From the NCBI RefSeq assembly GCF_027244095.1, contig NC_069661.1:149125501-149189500 (forward strand): DNA of 64,000 nt. The letters are read 5' to 3'. Source of the DNA: Hemicordylus capensis. Taxonomy: Eukaryota > Chordata > Lepidosauria > Squamata > Cordylidae. The position numbers and the translations under genes are program-made. Position 1 is the stretch's first letter; each line of letters opens with the position of its first letter. Under the pieces are notes generated by a model, which did not search any database, had not been told where the DNA came from, and saw only the letters and a list, made by a program, of their open reading frames with translations. Of this stretch, positions 35,875-47,054 are shown one piece after another.

Positions 35875-36098
35875 TGGCACAGTGGGGAAATGACTAACAA
35901 GTAGAAAGTTGCCGGTTCAAATCCCCGCTGGTACTATATCGAGCAGCAGCAATATAGGAAGATGCTGAAAGGCACCATCTCACTCATACTGCATGGGTGG
36001 AGGCAAAGGTAAACCCCTCCTGTATTCTACCAAAAGAAAACCACAGGGCTCTGAGGGCACCAGGAGTCAAAATCGATTTGACGGCACACTTTACCTTC
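35875..36098 (+). repeat. Sauria-type SINE inserted in the GIY-YIG region
   Basis: Head tggcacagtggggaaatgac with a B-box-like ggttcaaatccccgctgg; BovB-like tail gtggaggcaaaggtaaaccc, gaaaaccacagggctctgag, atttgacggcacactttacc. Coding text of the Penelope-like element continues on both sides. Confidence 0.88.
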
Positions 36099-36444
36099 TA
36101 CTTTAATCACAGTGTGGATTATCTGAAGTTTTTGTTTTTTGCCATTGAGAAGATTTTTGAATCAAGAAATAAAGGAATAGATCCAGTAATTTGGTTACAT
36201 TAACATTAAACCTTTGAATTTTCTATTTGAACACTTTAGTCCCACATGGACTTGTGAAAAATTAACTTGTTTGACACAAGTCCATAATTATAAATATTAA
36301 GTGCTATTCAGTACAGCATCTATTATTGGCTAGTATAAGTGTTTAGATACAGAAGTGTCATTGATTTGCTGTTCACACACCTTAGTCCTGTATGGACTTC
36401 ATGAAAGTTGTTTGTTCTTCACGTGAAAATTATCTAGGTTTCTG

Positions 36445-36965
36445 ACTTATTTATTTATTTAACACATTTGTATACCGCCCAAAATGCAAGTCTCTGGGCG
36501 GTTTACAACAAGATCCAGCGTGGTGTAGTGGTTAGAGTGCTGGACTAGGACCGGGGAGACCCGAGTTCAAATCCCCATTCAGCCATGATACTAGCTGGGT
36601 GACTCTGGGCCAGTCACTCCTCTCTCTCTCAGCCTAACCTACTTCACAGGGTTGTTGTGAAAGAGAAACTCAAGTATGTAGTACACCGCTCTAGGTTCCT
36701 TGGAGGAAGAGCGGGATAGAAAATGTAAAAACAAAAAGATTAAAACATTACAATTAAATTTTAAAGTGTTAACTATTAAAAACACAATTAAAACGATATC
36801 TAATTAAACGCCCGAGCGAACAAATGTGTCTTGACAGCTTTTTAAAAAGTTGTAAGAGATGGGGAGGTTCTTATTTCATCAAGAAGTGTGATCCAAAGTC
36901 TCAGGGCAGCAATGAAGAAGGCCTTCAATGAAGTAGCCACCAGATGAGCTGGTGGCTCCTATGTC
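36445..36965 (-). mobile_element. L2-type LINE 3' end with a nested SINE
   Basis: Antisense L2 tail (tttatttatttaacacattt, ataccgcccaaaatgcaagt, gggcggtttacaac) precedes the SINE at 36515-36729; L2 text resumes with aaaaagattaaaacattaca and runs through caaatgtgtcttgac to cagcaatgaagaaggcct. Imperfect direct words (acaacaagat, acaaaaagat) flank the SINE. Confidence 0.8.
36515..36729 (+). repeat. tRNA-derived SINE (GGTGTAGTGG family), third nesting level
   Basis: Full copy with ccagcgtggtgtagtggtta, gagttcaaatccccattcag and gaggaagagcgggata. It sits inside L2, which sits inside the Penelope-like element. Confidence 0.9.
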
Positions 36966-37573
36966 CACAATTATAAACATTTTTGCAAGTACTTTTGGGA
37001 ACATACCTATTATTGGCAGCATACCTTTAATTCTTTTGACACAGAATTACTACTAATTTCTAGCTGGTATATAAACTGTGCTTAAGGTGGTGTTTAAGTC
37101 GCTTTTTACCTTATTAGACTGTCACAGTAAGTTGGTTCTCTTAGTAAATTTTCTGGAAGAAACAGGTGCCTGTACACATATACAAGCTCTTTGCTTGACT
37201 TTTTATAACATATTATTTGTAATAAGATGCCCTTATATTGGGAATATTGGGAAGGTATCCTCATTAACTATTTATATACACATGATTACAACAGTTTTAT
37301 ATTTCTTGAAAGATTGGATTCTGGAGCATTTGGACCAGTGCTGTCAAGTTTATGGAACTTTTCTAAGATTAGTCTCCACTTGACAAAGACCAAGATCAAA
37401 ACAGAAATCACTGGGTCACCGTTGTGGACTTGTTTGAAATAACTATATTACTTTCCATATAATAGACTTCACTATTTCCCCATCACAATACATTTATTCA
37501 ATGTATTCCTAATTCATCTTTGATTAAACTTTTGTTCAACTCAGTTTGAGAGTATGCTCTCTCACCATGCGAG

Positions 37574-37806
37574 AGCCAGCGTGGTGTAGTGGTTAGAGTG
37601 CTGGACTAGGACCGAGAAGACCCGAGTTCAAATCCCCATTCAGCCATGATACTTGCTGGGTAACTCTGGGCCAGTCACTTCTCTCTCAGCCTAACCTACT
37701 TCACAGGGTTCTTGTAAGGTTCTTGTACTACATAAGAAACTTATGTAGTACACCGCTCTGGGCTCCTTGGAGGAAGAGCGGGATATAAAATGTATAAATA
37801 AATAAA
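37574..37806 (+). repeat. tRNA-derived SINE (GGTGTAGTGG family)
   Basis: Full copy, agccagcgtggtgtagtggt to gagcgggatataaaatgta, with a small internal duplication (ggttcttgtaaggttcttgt, and cttatgtagtac near acataagaaac) at about 37710-37745. It lies inside the 3' part of the Penelope-like element. Confidence 0.88.
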
Positions 37807-38029
37807 TCTCTGATAATATATACTAAAGTAATTTGTTATATCCTTTTTGTTATATGGCTTGTACATAATAGGATGGGGATCTTATTGCAACTATGCCACT
37901 GAAGTGTCCCTATAGCTCTAGCAAATTTGGTTCAAATCGGTCCAGGCATTGCAAAGTTGATAGAGGGACACACGTAGACACGGAAAGCTTGGGTGATCTC
38001 ATAAGCTTACTTTCCTTAAGGAAAGTAGG

Positions 38030-39130
38030 TATTAAAAAACTGCTTACAAGCGCAGCAGACCCCAGAACCTATTGAATTGTAATTCCATTTCTTAAGATTC
38101 TGCTGATTCAGCAGCACTTTTAGTAGAAAGGATTTGAAAATTTTGGGTAAACCACTACTAGCTTTGCTTGAGGCAAACTGATAAATTAGTTTTAGTTCAT
38201 TTTAGTGAGAATCAGTTATTCATACTCCATATTATCTTTCTACAAGCTCTACATTATCAAGGAAGCCAATAAAATTAGAGCCATCGTGATATTAAACAAG
38301 AAGGATGAAGTGAAATAAGTTTTACAACTGATATAGTCTACATCCTATGTACCCATCTCGTAAATCCTACCAAACCAATTCAAGCCAATATAGCAGTAGT
38401 TCTACAGGAAGGCTTATGAATTGCAACTCCAATCAAGAACACATTTTTATAGAATACAAATCTGGGATTGGGACAAAGCTATGCATACTGAGCAAGCTAA
38501 CCCCTTTAAAACCACTTCATTGTTTTGGTGATAATATATAGACATGCACCCACACCCATAGAGAGGCCAACGGAGTCAGAAGGAAAAAGCAAGGTGTAGC
38601 AGTCAGCGGGGGTTCTTGTTTCAAAGACTCACCTCCTGCAAAGTATTTTTGCCCTGGGTCAGAGAAAGAAGGTGAAGAACAAAAATTACCTAGAATGTTT
38701 CACAAAACAGAGAAACAGTAAATTCATGGGGAGAAAGAGTTATTTTTTTCAAGGGAACTAAAATGACAGTTGAACCAAAGCTTGCGATAAACCTGCAAAT
38801 ACAATTTCTTTGGGTAACCCCACTTTGCATGTCAGTGGGGAAGCAAATGGGTCAAGTTCAATAAAGGAGAAAGGTGGCAAAAGCCCCCAGACTAAAGTGA
38901 TTTAGGGTTTCCCTCCTTTTAATTCAGCTCTGGGTGAAAGGCTGGTAAAATTTAAACATTGTAAAGCTTTTAATAAAGTAAAAATAAAGTAGTCCTATTA
39001 ACAAAATAGCAAAGTTACATTTTACTAAAACTATAAAATATTATTTAGAAAGAACACAACACTATATCTTCTTATCCAAAATACTTGAAAATTTGAAAGT
39101 GAAATAATCAAATTATGGCAAGAAATATCT
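38030..39130. other. intergenic sequence without recognised features
   Basis: AT-rich, no exon or element that I can support. Confidence 0.4.
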
Positions 39131-39131
39131 A

Positions 39132-39553
39132 CAGGTGCCCTCATTATGCGTTCCATTCTGGCCTACAACTGTGGATAACGAGACCTCAAGTCAATGGGAA
39201 TGAGAGTTAGTTTTCTTGAAGTAAAAAAGGGCTAAAAAGCAAGGAGGAGGCAGAAATAAAAAGCAATAGAGCACTGTAGTACCATGCTCTCAAGCAATGC
39301 CTCCCAAACCCCCCCTCAATTCCTCCAATTTTTTGCAAAACATGAGGGAAATGTTTTTGGATGAAATAGCCACAAGATGGCGGCTAGAAATGACATTGGA
39401 AGTCATTTTCAGCCACCCAGGAACTGTAGATAGGTGAATTTAGACGACTTCTTTTTTTTTTTAAACCACATTTAACGAGGTCGGGTCTATCAAACCTGAC
39501 CACAGATAGCCAAAGCTGTGGGTGCTGGGACCACAGATAGCAAAGGCCACCTA
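39132..39553. mobile_element. possible Tigger/mariner-type non-autonomous element
   Basis: Left end CAGGTGCCCTCATTATGCG, right end on the other strand TAGGTGGCCTTTGCTATCTG; the ends are similar only over about ten bases. TA pairs flank both (39130-39131, 39554-39555). Internal text (ctgtggataacgag, tgaccacagatagccaaagc) fits Tigger-like repeats. The assignment is tentative. Confidence 0.45.
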
Positions 39554-40304
39554 TAATGGCAATCACCATTTGCACTGAATTCCACAGAATGGCTGCAACA
39601 AAATATTGCATCCTTCTATGTTACACATACTGGCAATGGTGTTACTGTATATGCTTTTTGGAGAGTCGGGATATTTATACAATTTCTCAAGGAAGCTGAT
39701 TTCTCAGTTACTAGTGCAACATACTCTGTTCTGCAGGAATTATTCTTTTAATGGAAAACCAAGGTATAGCATACAAAGTTTTAGCATGCCACAGAATTTT
39801 ATGTCAGCAGCACAGAATACCCTGGGGCACACTTCTTCACATGCAACAGGTAGTGTCAGAAATGGCATAGGACTTTCAGTTTGCTTCTGGCCAGTCTAGC
39901 ACTACTCCATTAAAAAGGAAAACATACTTAATTACAAAATGAAGAACTATATATTTTTCTGGTAAAACTGTAAACACGTGTACATGAAAAAAGGTGTCAG
40001 TAACTACGTGCTATTTATAAAGTATCAGACTCTAGAATGTGGGATTAGATCACATCAGATTAAAAATTTACAAAGAAGTTAAGGAACAAGTAGGTTTAAT
40101 TAGAGAATTTTCTATTTTATTTGCATCTGTTTTGATGGTGTACCAACGAAATTTATCAATAGATGTCTAATGCTACAGTAGGCACTAAAGAAATGTAGTT
40201 GAAAGATTCAACTTAAAATTATAATGCTCATATTAGTAAGAATTGGTCACTGAGTAAGCACCTCCCCTCAAGATGTACTTGTGAGAATACACGTGTCCAC
40301 ATCA

Positions 40305-40420
40305 GGTCTGCATACGTTTGGCCCTCCAGCTTTTTGGACTACAACTCCCATCATCTCCAGCCACACTGACCAACTGCCTGGAATCTGTAGAAGGGCTGAA
40401 GTTGTGCAGCCCCGCTCTAC
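40305..40420. repeat. hAT-type MITE fragment (ACTACAACTCCCATCATC family)
   Basis: Reads tttggccctccagcttttt, ggactacaactcccatcatc and ggctgaagttgtgcagcccc. This is a common amniote non-autonomous element with CAG...CTG-type ends. Diverged; ends not resolved. Confidence 0.5.
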
Positions 40421-40424
40421 ACTA

Positions 40425-42080
40425 TCCCATATCACCCCCCCATTCATAAAATGAAACTCTTCCCAATCTAAAAATTGATGTTTGAATTATTTTTAATCAC
40501 AAAGCAGTATTACTAGTTACCAATTAACTTTTTAAAAGATGCTAATAAAAACTTGTATGTAAGTCATTTCTATCTGGAAAATTTTAGGCCACACAGAGAT
40601 GAATTACAACTATGCATCAATATCAACACTGTTAATTTATGTGCTATTGCAATGTTGACATTTTACAGAGGGGCACACACACAACTGATTCTGGGCTTAA
40701 ACTGACATTGCAGAAAAAAATCTGCCAACACGGCAGCTTCAATAACTAGCATCCACAATGATGCAAGCACAAGCCATTTCCCCCTGCCCCTCCTCAAGGC
40801 AGTTGCTGGAGCCCCCTGAAAAACCATGTCTAAGAATCCAGCCACCTTTGACAATAGAGTCCATTCCTCCCCCACTTCCTTGCTGCAGTGACCTGCCCAG
40901 CATCAGACATTAAGGTCCCTGGGCCATTAGCAATGGCTTTTGGGGGGCACCAGCAGTGAGGGAGAAAGGGAAGGGAGAATTGCCCTTGTAGGATCACACA
41001 AGTGCTGCTGTGGATACTATGCATTGTACTAAAATGAGCATATGCCAAATGTTCAAGAATTCCCACTTGAAGCTAAGCTGTATATTTCTAAAGCGAGTCA
41101 AGAAAAATACAGGGAAGAATGCCAAAGGCTGGAAAAGTCCGTTGGGAGGCAGAAAGCTGAAAGACGAACTGGTTTGCAACTGTGATCCAAGGAAAAAGGT
41201 GTGGGTGATGGCAGGGGGAGAGAAGATAATTTTAAAGCACCTATCATAAGGAAAAGCACTCCATACTCATACCTGGTCTCCAACCCTGCGAAATAGGTAA
41301 CTGAAAAGCAAGGCTGCCAGATGGGAAGTAGGTAGGGCACAAATCCAGAAGGTAAAGAAAAGAAGTAGCCCAGTTCAGGTGAACACCTTGCAGAGCTTAA
41401 GAGTGGAGGATGCTCCAGGCTTCAGTACTTGCAAGCAGATTATATTCAGCCCCCAGTTGATTGAGAAGATCCAGCTTTTAAGGCATCAAAATATCTCCCA
41501 ACCCCTTAAAGAACTTCAAAAAGATACACAGAAAATTTAAAGAATTCAGGAAGTTACCTAACACATTTTCAAACCCCTATATGTGGGGGTGAAAACCAAA
41601 TGAGGACTGTATCCCTCCACATTGTGATGGCTTTCCTCACGCAGAAGAGTTTTGAATTCTACCCAGGATTTCCCCACTTATTTTTAGGTGGTATAATCCA
41701 TGGAAAACTGTACCACATGGCTGTTCTAGAATATGTAAGCCCAACCCAAATTCTAGTTCATCTTATTAAGAGGCATTTGTTGAATAGAAGTCCCTTCTTC
41801 TTTAAAATTAGCAACATTTCTCTCTCTACACGCTAAACTTTTGGCTCATGCATTCAGGCAAGGAGTCTTCTAGTTATATACAGGTGCTTTAAAATGTATA
41901 TCATGATGAATGTAAGATTTTGTACCATGCTTCTTCAAAATTTCAAAATCCAAGTTTACCTCTATGCTTTTGGCCTTCATGGACTTCAGCACAATTAAAG
42001 CCTTGTGAACAAAGTACCTGACAATGCAAGGTACAAGAGAATAGTTCGCCACACGTTTAACCACCATATGAACTACTCAT
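40425..42080. other. intergenic sequence without recognised features
   Basis: No exon. Frames up to 80 codons on both strands overlap and show no domain. Could include extended 3' UTR of RSBN1L if a distal poly(A) site is used. Confidence 0.4.
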
Positions 42081-42084
42081 CCAA

Positions 42085-42213
42085 ACTCACTTTCAAACAC
42101 TCATGTATCTAGAAATGTGGAGGCCTGCAAAAAACTGGGGCAAGTTTTCCCCCTGGGGAAAAACACTGGTGTTTTTGCAGGCCTCCACATCTCTACATGT
42201 ACCCAAAGTGAGA
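42085..42213. repeat. foldback (long imperfect palindrome)
   Basis: Left arm aatgtggaggcctgcaaaaa (42114-42133) pairs with gtttttgcaggcctccacat (42171-42190). Pairing extends outward (ctcactttc...catgtat against acatgta...aaagtgag) and inward (ttttcccc against ggggaaaa). Likely a MITE. It lies about 170 bp past the RSBN1L poly(A) signal. Confidence 0.8.
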
Positions 42214-42364
42214 TTCTGTGAAAATTCAACATTATGATTACTTGAGTGTCTACATGATGCTTTCCATCATACAGGAATATTCACCTTCTTGCAAAACTGA
42301 GCATTTAGAAAATTAGCTTACAAGTTTTGATTTTTTTTTTTAAGGGACCAAAAAATAAAACCCA

Positions 42365-42833
42365 TTGTTGTTATTATGAACCTTTATTAAGTGGCTCACA
42401 TTTCAATATAAATCACACTAAAAAGATTTTTCTTTTTTTAAAAAAAAGCTATGTACACTACAGTGCTGACATTAAAAAGAAAAAAAATTGGTATAAATAA
42501 GCTCTATGGAAAAGCCTGGAATTGTCAAAAAGAATTCTGGCTCATCTTACAAAAAATATATGTTAAATGTCAGCTCTACTCTAAAACCTACAACTCATAT
42601 TTAAAGACTTCTTTATGTTACACCTGCAGTGTTTACAGTGCATCTGGCCCTAAGTGCTTTGATACTTTCACAGTTATGGACAGGCACTGAGGAATGTTAC
42701 AAAGCTACATAAACTATTTTCTGTAACAGATGTGAGGACAAGTAACAAACTTGCCTCACACAATTTAAGCATCTTTACATTATTATGTCATTATGTTTAA
42801 AAAGGAATTTAAAAACACATATATACAGCAACT
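42365..42833 (-). other. RSBN1L: RSBN1L 3' UTR with poly(A) signal
   Basis: On the - strand the first canonical AATAAA after the stop is at 42388-42383, giving a UTR of about 460 nt. Later sites could extend it, since mammalian RSBN1L transcripts use long 3' UTRs. This marks the convergent end facing TMEM60. Confidence 0.6.
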
Positions 42834-43481
42834 TCAACACAAAAAGTCATCTTCTTGTTTGCCATGCAGACTTGGATATGCTGAACCACTTTGTCTTGTA
42901 TCCTCTAGATTCACAAGACTCCCAAGGCACAAGCTGTCTTGTGAGTCTTTGTCATCAGGTTCAAATTCAGAGTCAGTTTCAAACTTACATCCTGTCAATT
43001 GAACATGATCCAGCTGTACTTTAACATTCTGACATTCCATAGGATTTGGTGCCATTGTCTTTTCAGGAAGATTAACAGTAAATGGTTCCTCTTTACTTCG
43101 GTGAGATGCAGTGGGTTCATGTTGTGTGCGTGAAAATTCCTGTTTTATACATTTAGTTTGCAGGCTGCCTAAAAATTTGGTGTCTTCAGAGGAATTTTTG
43201 TATGCTGAATGGATTACATTGTCAGCTTGAAGTCCTAGAACTACAGAAGCAGGCTCTGTTGGTGGGCCTTTTTCATGGATGCTTTGATTTTCTCCCTCTG
43301 AGTGGTACAGCTTGAGCCGAACATGCCAAGCCAAACTGCACACAGCTGAAACTGTCTTAAATTGGTGCACAACATTCCTTGGAATAAAATAAATATCATT
43401 CTCGTACAACTGAATTCTGGCATATCGAATGCCTTCCCTTCGTAACTGGTTAAGTTTTGCATCGTCAACCCACTGGACACA
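42834..43481 (-). CDS. RSBN1L: RSBN1L terminal coding exon, C-terminal 215 residues
   Basis: The acceptor TTCTTCCTAG|TGTGTCC (AG at 43483-43482) opens in phase 0 with [20 protein letters not shown], followed by [20 protein letters not shown] and [14 protein letters not shown]. The His in NVVHQFK fits the distal iron ligand of the JmjC-like fold. After that the sequence becomes acidic, Ser-rich and presumably disordered, with conserved islands ([31 protein letters not shown]) and the end GKQEDDFLC before TGA at 42836-42834. Divergence from human is concentrated in the tail between Ser-Glu-Gly and the islands. Together the six exons cover roughly the last 498 residues of the protein. Confidence 0.97.
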   Translation of the reverse strand, partial: CVQWVDDAKLNQLRREGIRYARIQLYENDIYFIPRNVVHQFKTVSAVCSLAWHVRLKLYHSEGENQSIHEKGPPTEPASVVLGLQADNVIHSAYKNSSEDTKFLGSLQTKCIKQEFSRTQHEPTASHRSKEEPFTVNLPEKTMAPNPMECQNVKVQLDHVQLTGCKFETDSEFEPDDKDSQDSLCLGSLVNLEDTRQSGSAYPSLHGKQEDDFLC

Positions 43482-43569
43482 CTAGGAAGAAAGAAAAAGA
43501 ACATTATGGATTATTTTCTAAAGTATGACAATTCTCGGTCAAAGACTGTCAGTTTATTGAAACAATTAC

Positions 43570-43678
43570 CTGTGAAAGTGGAGGTTCATGCAGATCTAAT
43601 TGCATTCGTTGAACCACCTCTAAGAAATCCTCCGCATGAAAGCAAATTACATCTTTGGTTATACGAGGTTGTTCAGGC
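43570..43678 (-). CDS. RSBN1L: RSBN1L coding exon (36 codons)
   Basis: The acceptor CCTATATAG|GCCTG (AG at 43680-43679) and donor TCACAG|GTAATT (43569) bound 109 nt. The first G completes the Trp codon from the previous exon. It encodes [20 protein letters not shown], then [16 protein letters not shown], typical of the RSBN1L C-terminal third. Human has Asp where this copy has Glu in WP(E/D)QPR. The intron to the last exon is only 88 bp. Confidence 0.95.
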
Positions 43679-44658
43679 CTATATAGGGTGGGAGGAAAGT
43701 TCAGTTAAAATTAGTAAACTGACTGCTGCTCTGCAAATATTTGTAAACACATAAAAAAGCAAACAAAATACATGAGAATTATTTTTCACTTTTGACACAT
43801 TCCATACAGAGCACCCAGATAAAATGGTACTAAGAAATTGTTCCATTCAAAACTGGGCAGGAAGCCTGTTTTTAAGGTATTCTCATATTTAACAGGGGGA
43901 GAGTAACTGTCTTCAATTCAGCATGACACAGCCTCTCTCTAGTGGTTGTTGCTGGTGTGTGTGTACACACACACAAATATATAATACCACCCACACACAC
44001 ACAAATATAAAGATTGTTAACCCTTTTGGAACAGGGAGCCATTTTCAAACCTTTTGCTATGCAAACCATTTTGAGCAGCTTTTGTTGTTCTTGTTGAAAA
44101 GCAGCCCAGAACAAGCCAAAGATACTTTTATGAGTCATGACTTGAAATGGTACAGTCTTGTGTAAACTATTTTTTATGCATACTAAATACAGCTTCATAT
44201 TCTGGCTCTGTTATGACAAGTGAAAACAGTTGCCCTTATGATAAATCTGGGATAGGTCCACAAACTGGATTAGAAAACATGTACTCTACAAGGCACCACA
44301 TTTCAGGTATCCTTGTGAGGTGAGTTATCTGTTTTCAAGTTGGAGAACATAGAACTTAAACTGCTTCTTAGCCTTTGCTTGCAGTAGGAGACAGAAAGAA
44401 GGAGTTCACATATTGTTGAAGTAGTGATGGAATTTCTACTTGTCCTTATTTGTGCTCTGAGGAACCTGAAGCACACTGCCTCAATTGCTGCTCTTCCCTA
44501 AACAGATACAATTTTATATCCAGTCACCTTCCTCCCCAAAACCCAGTATCATATGATCCCTCTCATACTGTAGTCAGACAATAAAATAATTGATGCATAG
44601 ATCCTCTCTTTGTTTTCCCCCAACATTAAGTTTGGGCAGTGTGTACAAATGTCTCTTG

Positions 44659-45453
44659 CTTTATTTATTATTTATTTATTAGATTTATATACTGCCCTTC
44701 CAAAATGGCTCAGGGCGATTCACAACCACTGGAGCATCAACAGGATCACCGGCAAAGCCAAAAATAAATCCCTCCAAGACTTCTTGGAATCCTATTGGAT
44801 CCAATAACCTTCTCAGGTGTACCATCCTAATAGGCCTCTCACCCCTGCGAAGGTGGGAGCTGATTGTGAGTCCAACCTTAACCAGATGGTGGTCTGTCCA
44901 TGACAATGGGGAAATCACAGGAGTCCCCCACCCACGGAACACCACCCTGATCAGAGTAAAAGACCAAATCAAGTGTGTGGCCAGCAATGCGCATAGGCCC
45001 AGTGTTTCCTCCAACAAGGATTCCTAGATGTTGTTGACTACAACTCCCATAATCCCAAAGGAAGGGCTATTGCAGCTGGGGATGCTGGGATTTGTATCAA
45101 TCAATCAACCAACCACAACCTTTATTATGGTCAGAGACCAGCATAAACTGGGAGTTGTAGTCAACAGCATCTGGGAATCCTTGTTAGAGGGAACACTGGT
45201 TGGTCCTGAGACCATTTGAGATAGGCCCATAGTTGTCATGGCTGCCATGAGCTCCTGAACTGCACTGGACAGATTGGTCCCAAAATGAATATTTAAGTCC
45301 CCCACCACCACAAGCCTGGGGGAACCCAACACCAAGCCTGAGACCAAGTCCATCAGCCCAGTAAGAGACTCTGTTGAGCAGCAGAACGAGCAGTACACCA
45401 ACAGTCCCAATCTATCCCTGCTCCCCAAACTTAAGTACACATATTCAATATGG
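44659..45453 (-). mobile_element. L2-type LINE, endonuclease part joined to the 3' tail, split by a MITE
   Basis: On the - strand, the frame 45440-45105 has YLSLGSRDRLGLLVY, VVVGDLNIHFGTN and MTTMGLSQMVSGPT (endonuclease). After the MITE, the frame 45017-44685 continues WGTPVISPLSWTDHHLVKVG, RRLLDPIGFQEVLEGF, then passes at about 44731 directly to the 3' tail (gtgaatcgccctgagccatt). The whole RT is missing, so this copy carries an internal deletion. Confidence 0.82.
45000..45198. mobile_element. hAT-type MITE in the L2 endonuclease region, itself invaded by a LINE tail
   Basis: Long inverted ends: CAGTGTTTCCTCCAACAAGG at the left, and the right end read on the other strand CAGTGTTCCCTCTAACAAGG, continuing through gttgactacaactccca (about 50 bp). 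The L2 text on each side reads ggaccaac and gggcctat on the - strand, a weak 8-bp duplication (5 of 8). Between the arms, 45095-45147 is a short LINE 3' tail (tttattatggtcagagacca) with a (TCAA)n/(CCAA)n end. Confidence 0.75.
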
Positions 45454-45764
45454 TCAGCATGTTATTTATCAGCATGTTAACTGAACATGTGCAGTAGTGT
45501 GTGGCACACATCCATACCAAACTGAGCATGTGCCTAACAAGTAGCAACTCATATATACCACAGGATAGTCTGGCAAATCCTGGTGTTCTGCCCACTAATT
45601 TGCATCCTCAAGACTACATCAATATGCAGATTTAACTAAACTACATATTACAGAGCTTGAAGTTCCTTGTCTAGAATATACAGCTTAAGCTTATGGCCTG
45701 TTTATAGATGAACAACATTCTCTAGGTCACTAAATTCTGGCTTGAACCACTATACTTTGACCAC

Positions 45765-45780
45765 TCCCCCCCCCCCCCCC
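45765..45780. repeat. poly-C run
   Basis: About 15 consecutive C in cactcccccc...aagattt. A T-run lies near 46614. Confidence 0.8.
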
Positions 45781-46886
45781 AAGATTTCATTTCTATAAAT
45801 TAAAGACAAAGAGAAAAAGGCTGGATTCATTTATTTTTTTAAAAAAAGAGCCCAGTTACAATTGCTACATTTCCCCAAAAGAGTTCAGGTTAGTTTCCAG
45901 CAGCTAGACCAATGCTCCACAATTGTTCCCAGCTATCATAATGTCGTCTTAAAAATTCATTTGCATTTTCCACTTAAAGATGTTCAACTCAGCCAAATGA
46001 AGAAACAGAACGTCACCCAAACTCTATAACTGTAAATAATCTTCCTAAACAGATTCCATAAATAGACTAGACTAAAGCTCAACATGGAAGAAAAGTGTAC
46101 CTTAGGTTAGAGAAATCCTTCCCATTTCTACTCTGCCTGAGAGGATTAAGGTCTACTATTATCTTAGATCAGTAGCATAGCACTTATCATCACCTGTGCC
46201 AACACAGCTTTGATAGTGATGCACTGGATCCAGAATTTGGATTATTCACATATTACAGGATAAAAGGTAGGAGTAAGGAGATGAACAGCAGCCAGCAGCT
46301 TACGCTCACATGGCTAATGAGATAATATAACATCTAAAAAAAGCAGTGAGTTATTTTACAGAGCTACCTATTTTATTTTTTACGACACAGATCAACATTA
46401 GATTTTACCCAAAGTACCTTTAAGTTCATGGGTCCACGATGACATTGACAATCCACAAACATTAAACATTCTTCTGTATAATCTTGTGAAAATTAACACC
46501 ACCATCTAAAGCCCTTAGCAAGAGTTAAAGAAAAAAGGTGTACTCTTTTCTTTTCTTATACTCCCTTAAGCAGTTTTGTATCAAAATGCTTGTAGAGAAT
46601 AGGGGTGGGGTTGTTTTTTTTTTTTTTTTTGCTATGTTAAGACAAGGGCATGATGATTAACATTTATCATTAGGTACTCTGACTCCCTCCATTAGGGATT
46701 ACTGATGACCTGGGGGCTAAATCTGACCTCTCTGGATATGAGAAAAGAACAATGTACAGATGAGAGTAGTAGCAGAGACCTGTCCCACCACCCTTCAGCC
46801 TCTTTTAGTCAGTGGTTCTGTAGAATAACTATTGGGAATTCATGCAGGTAATTTTTCAGATGCTGAATCAAGTGGTAAATACATAC

Positions 46887-47054
46887 CACTCTCCACAATG
46901 CACTGCCTTTAATACTCCTACAGCAGCTGTAGTCTGTCGTTCAAAACCTTGTCCTATGTGATCTGCATGGGCTCGTGTCCTATCTTCAAAAAGCATTTCA
47001 CGAGGCTCACTAGTACGAGGTAGGTACTGCAGGTTTTTTATTTCATTGGTAGTT
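46887..47054 (-). CDS. RSBN1L: RSBN1L coding exon with the HxD motif
   Basis: The acceptor TTTTACAG|AACTACC (AG at 47056-47055) and donor GAGTG|GTATG (46886) bound 168 nt. The frame gives R-TTNEIKNLQYLPRTSEPREM, then LFEDRTRAHADHIGQGFERQ and TTAAVGVLKAVHCGE plus two bases of Trp. HADH contains the His-x-Asp that matches the first two iron ligands of the JmjC fold in the DPY-21/RSBN1 family. This exon is too broken by frames to stand out as a long ORF, but splice sites and phase fit exactly. Confidence 0.95.

Larger units (their letters stand above)
33924..38027 (+). mobile_element. Penelope-like element with GIY-YIG domain, carrying nested insertions
   Basis: An RT-C-terminal frame at 34224-34616 has YYGRFIDDIFIIVQSD and SFLDVTVYKEANNI, the Penelope-type FIDDIF active site. 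The GIY-YIG nuclease begins in the frame at 35562-35783 (VIYVICPYSLIYIGQTSR) and its end follows at about 36110-36200 (DYLKFLFFAIEKIFE). The 3' part includes gacaaagaccaagatcaaaa, typical of these elements. At the 5' side lie two to three tandem units (33960-34335) and at the 3' side a half unit (37887-38000). TACTTTCC at 33924 and GGAAAGTA at 38020 form inverted ends. L2, two SINE families and an L2 with a SINE have inserted into it. Confidence 0.75.
43679..46886 (-). other. RSBN1L: RSBN1L intron with an L2/MITE composite
   Basis: Intron of 3,208 bp between the HADH exon and the 36-codon exon. It holds a (TG)n/(AC)n cluster at 43955-44010, the composite at 44659-45453, a C-run at 45766-45780 and otherwise nothing recognised. 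Confidence 0.6.
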
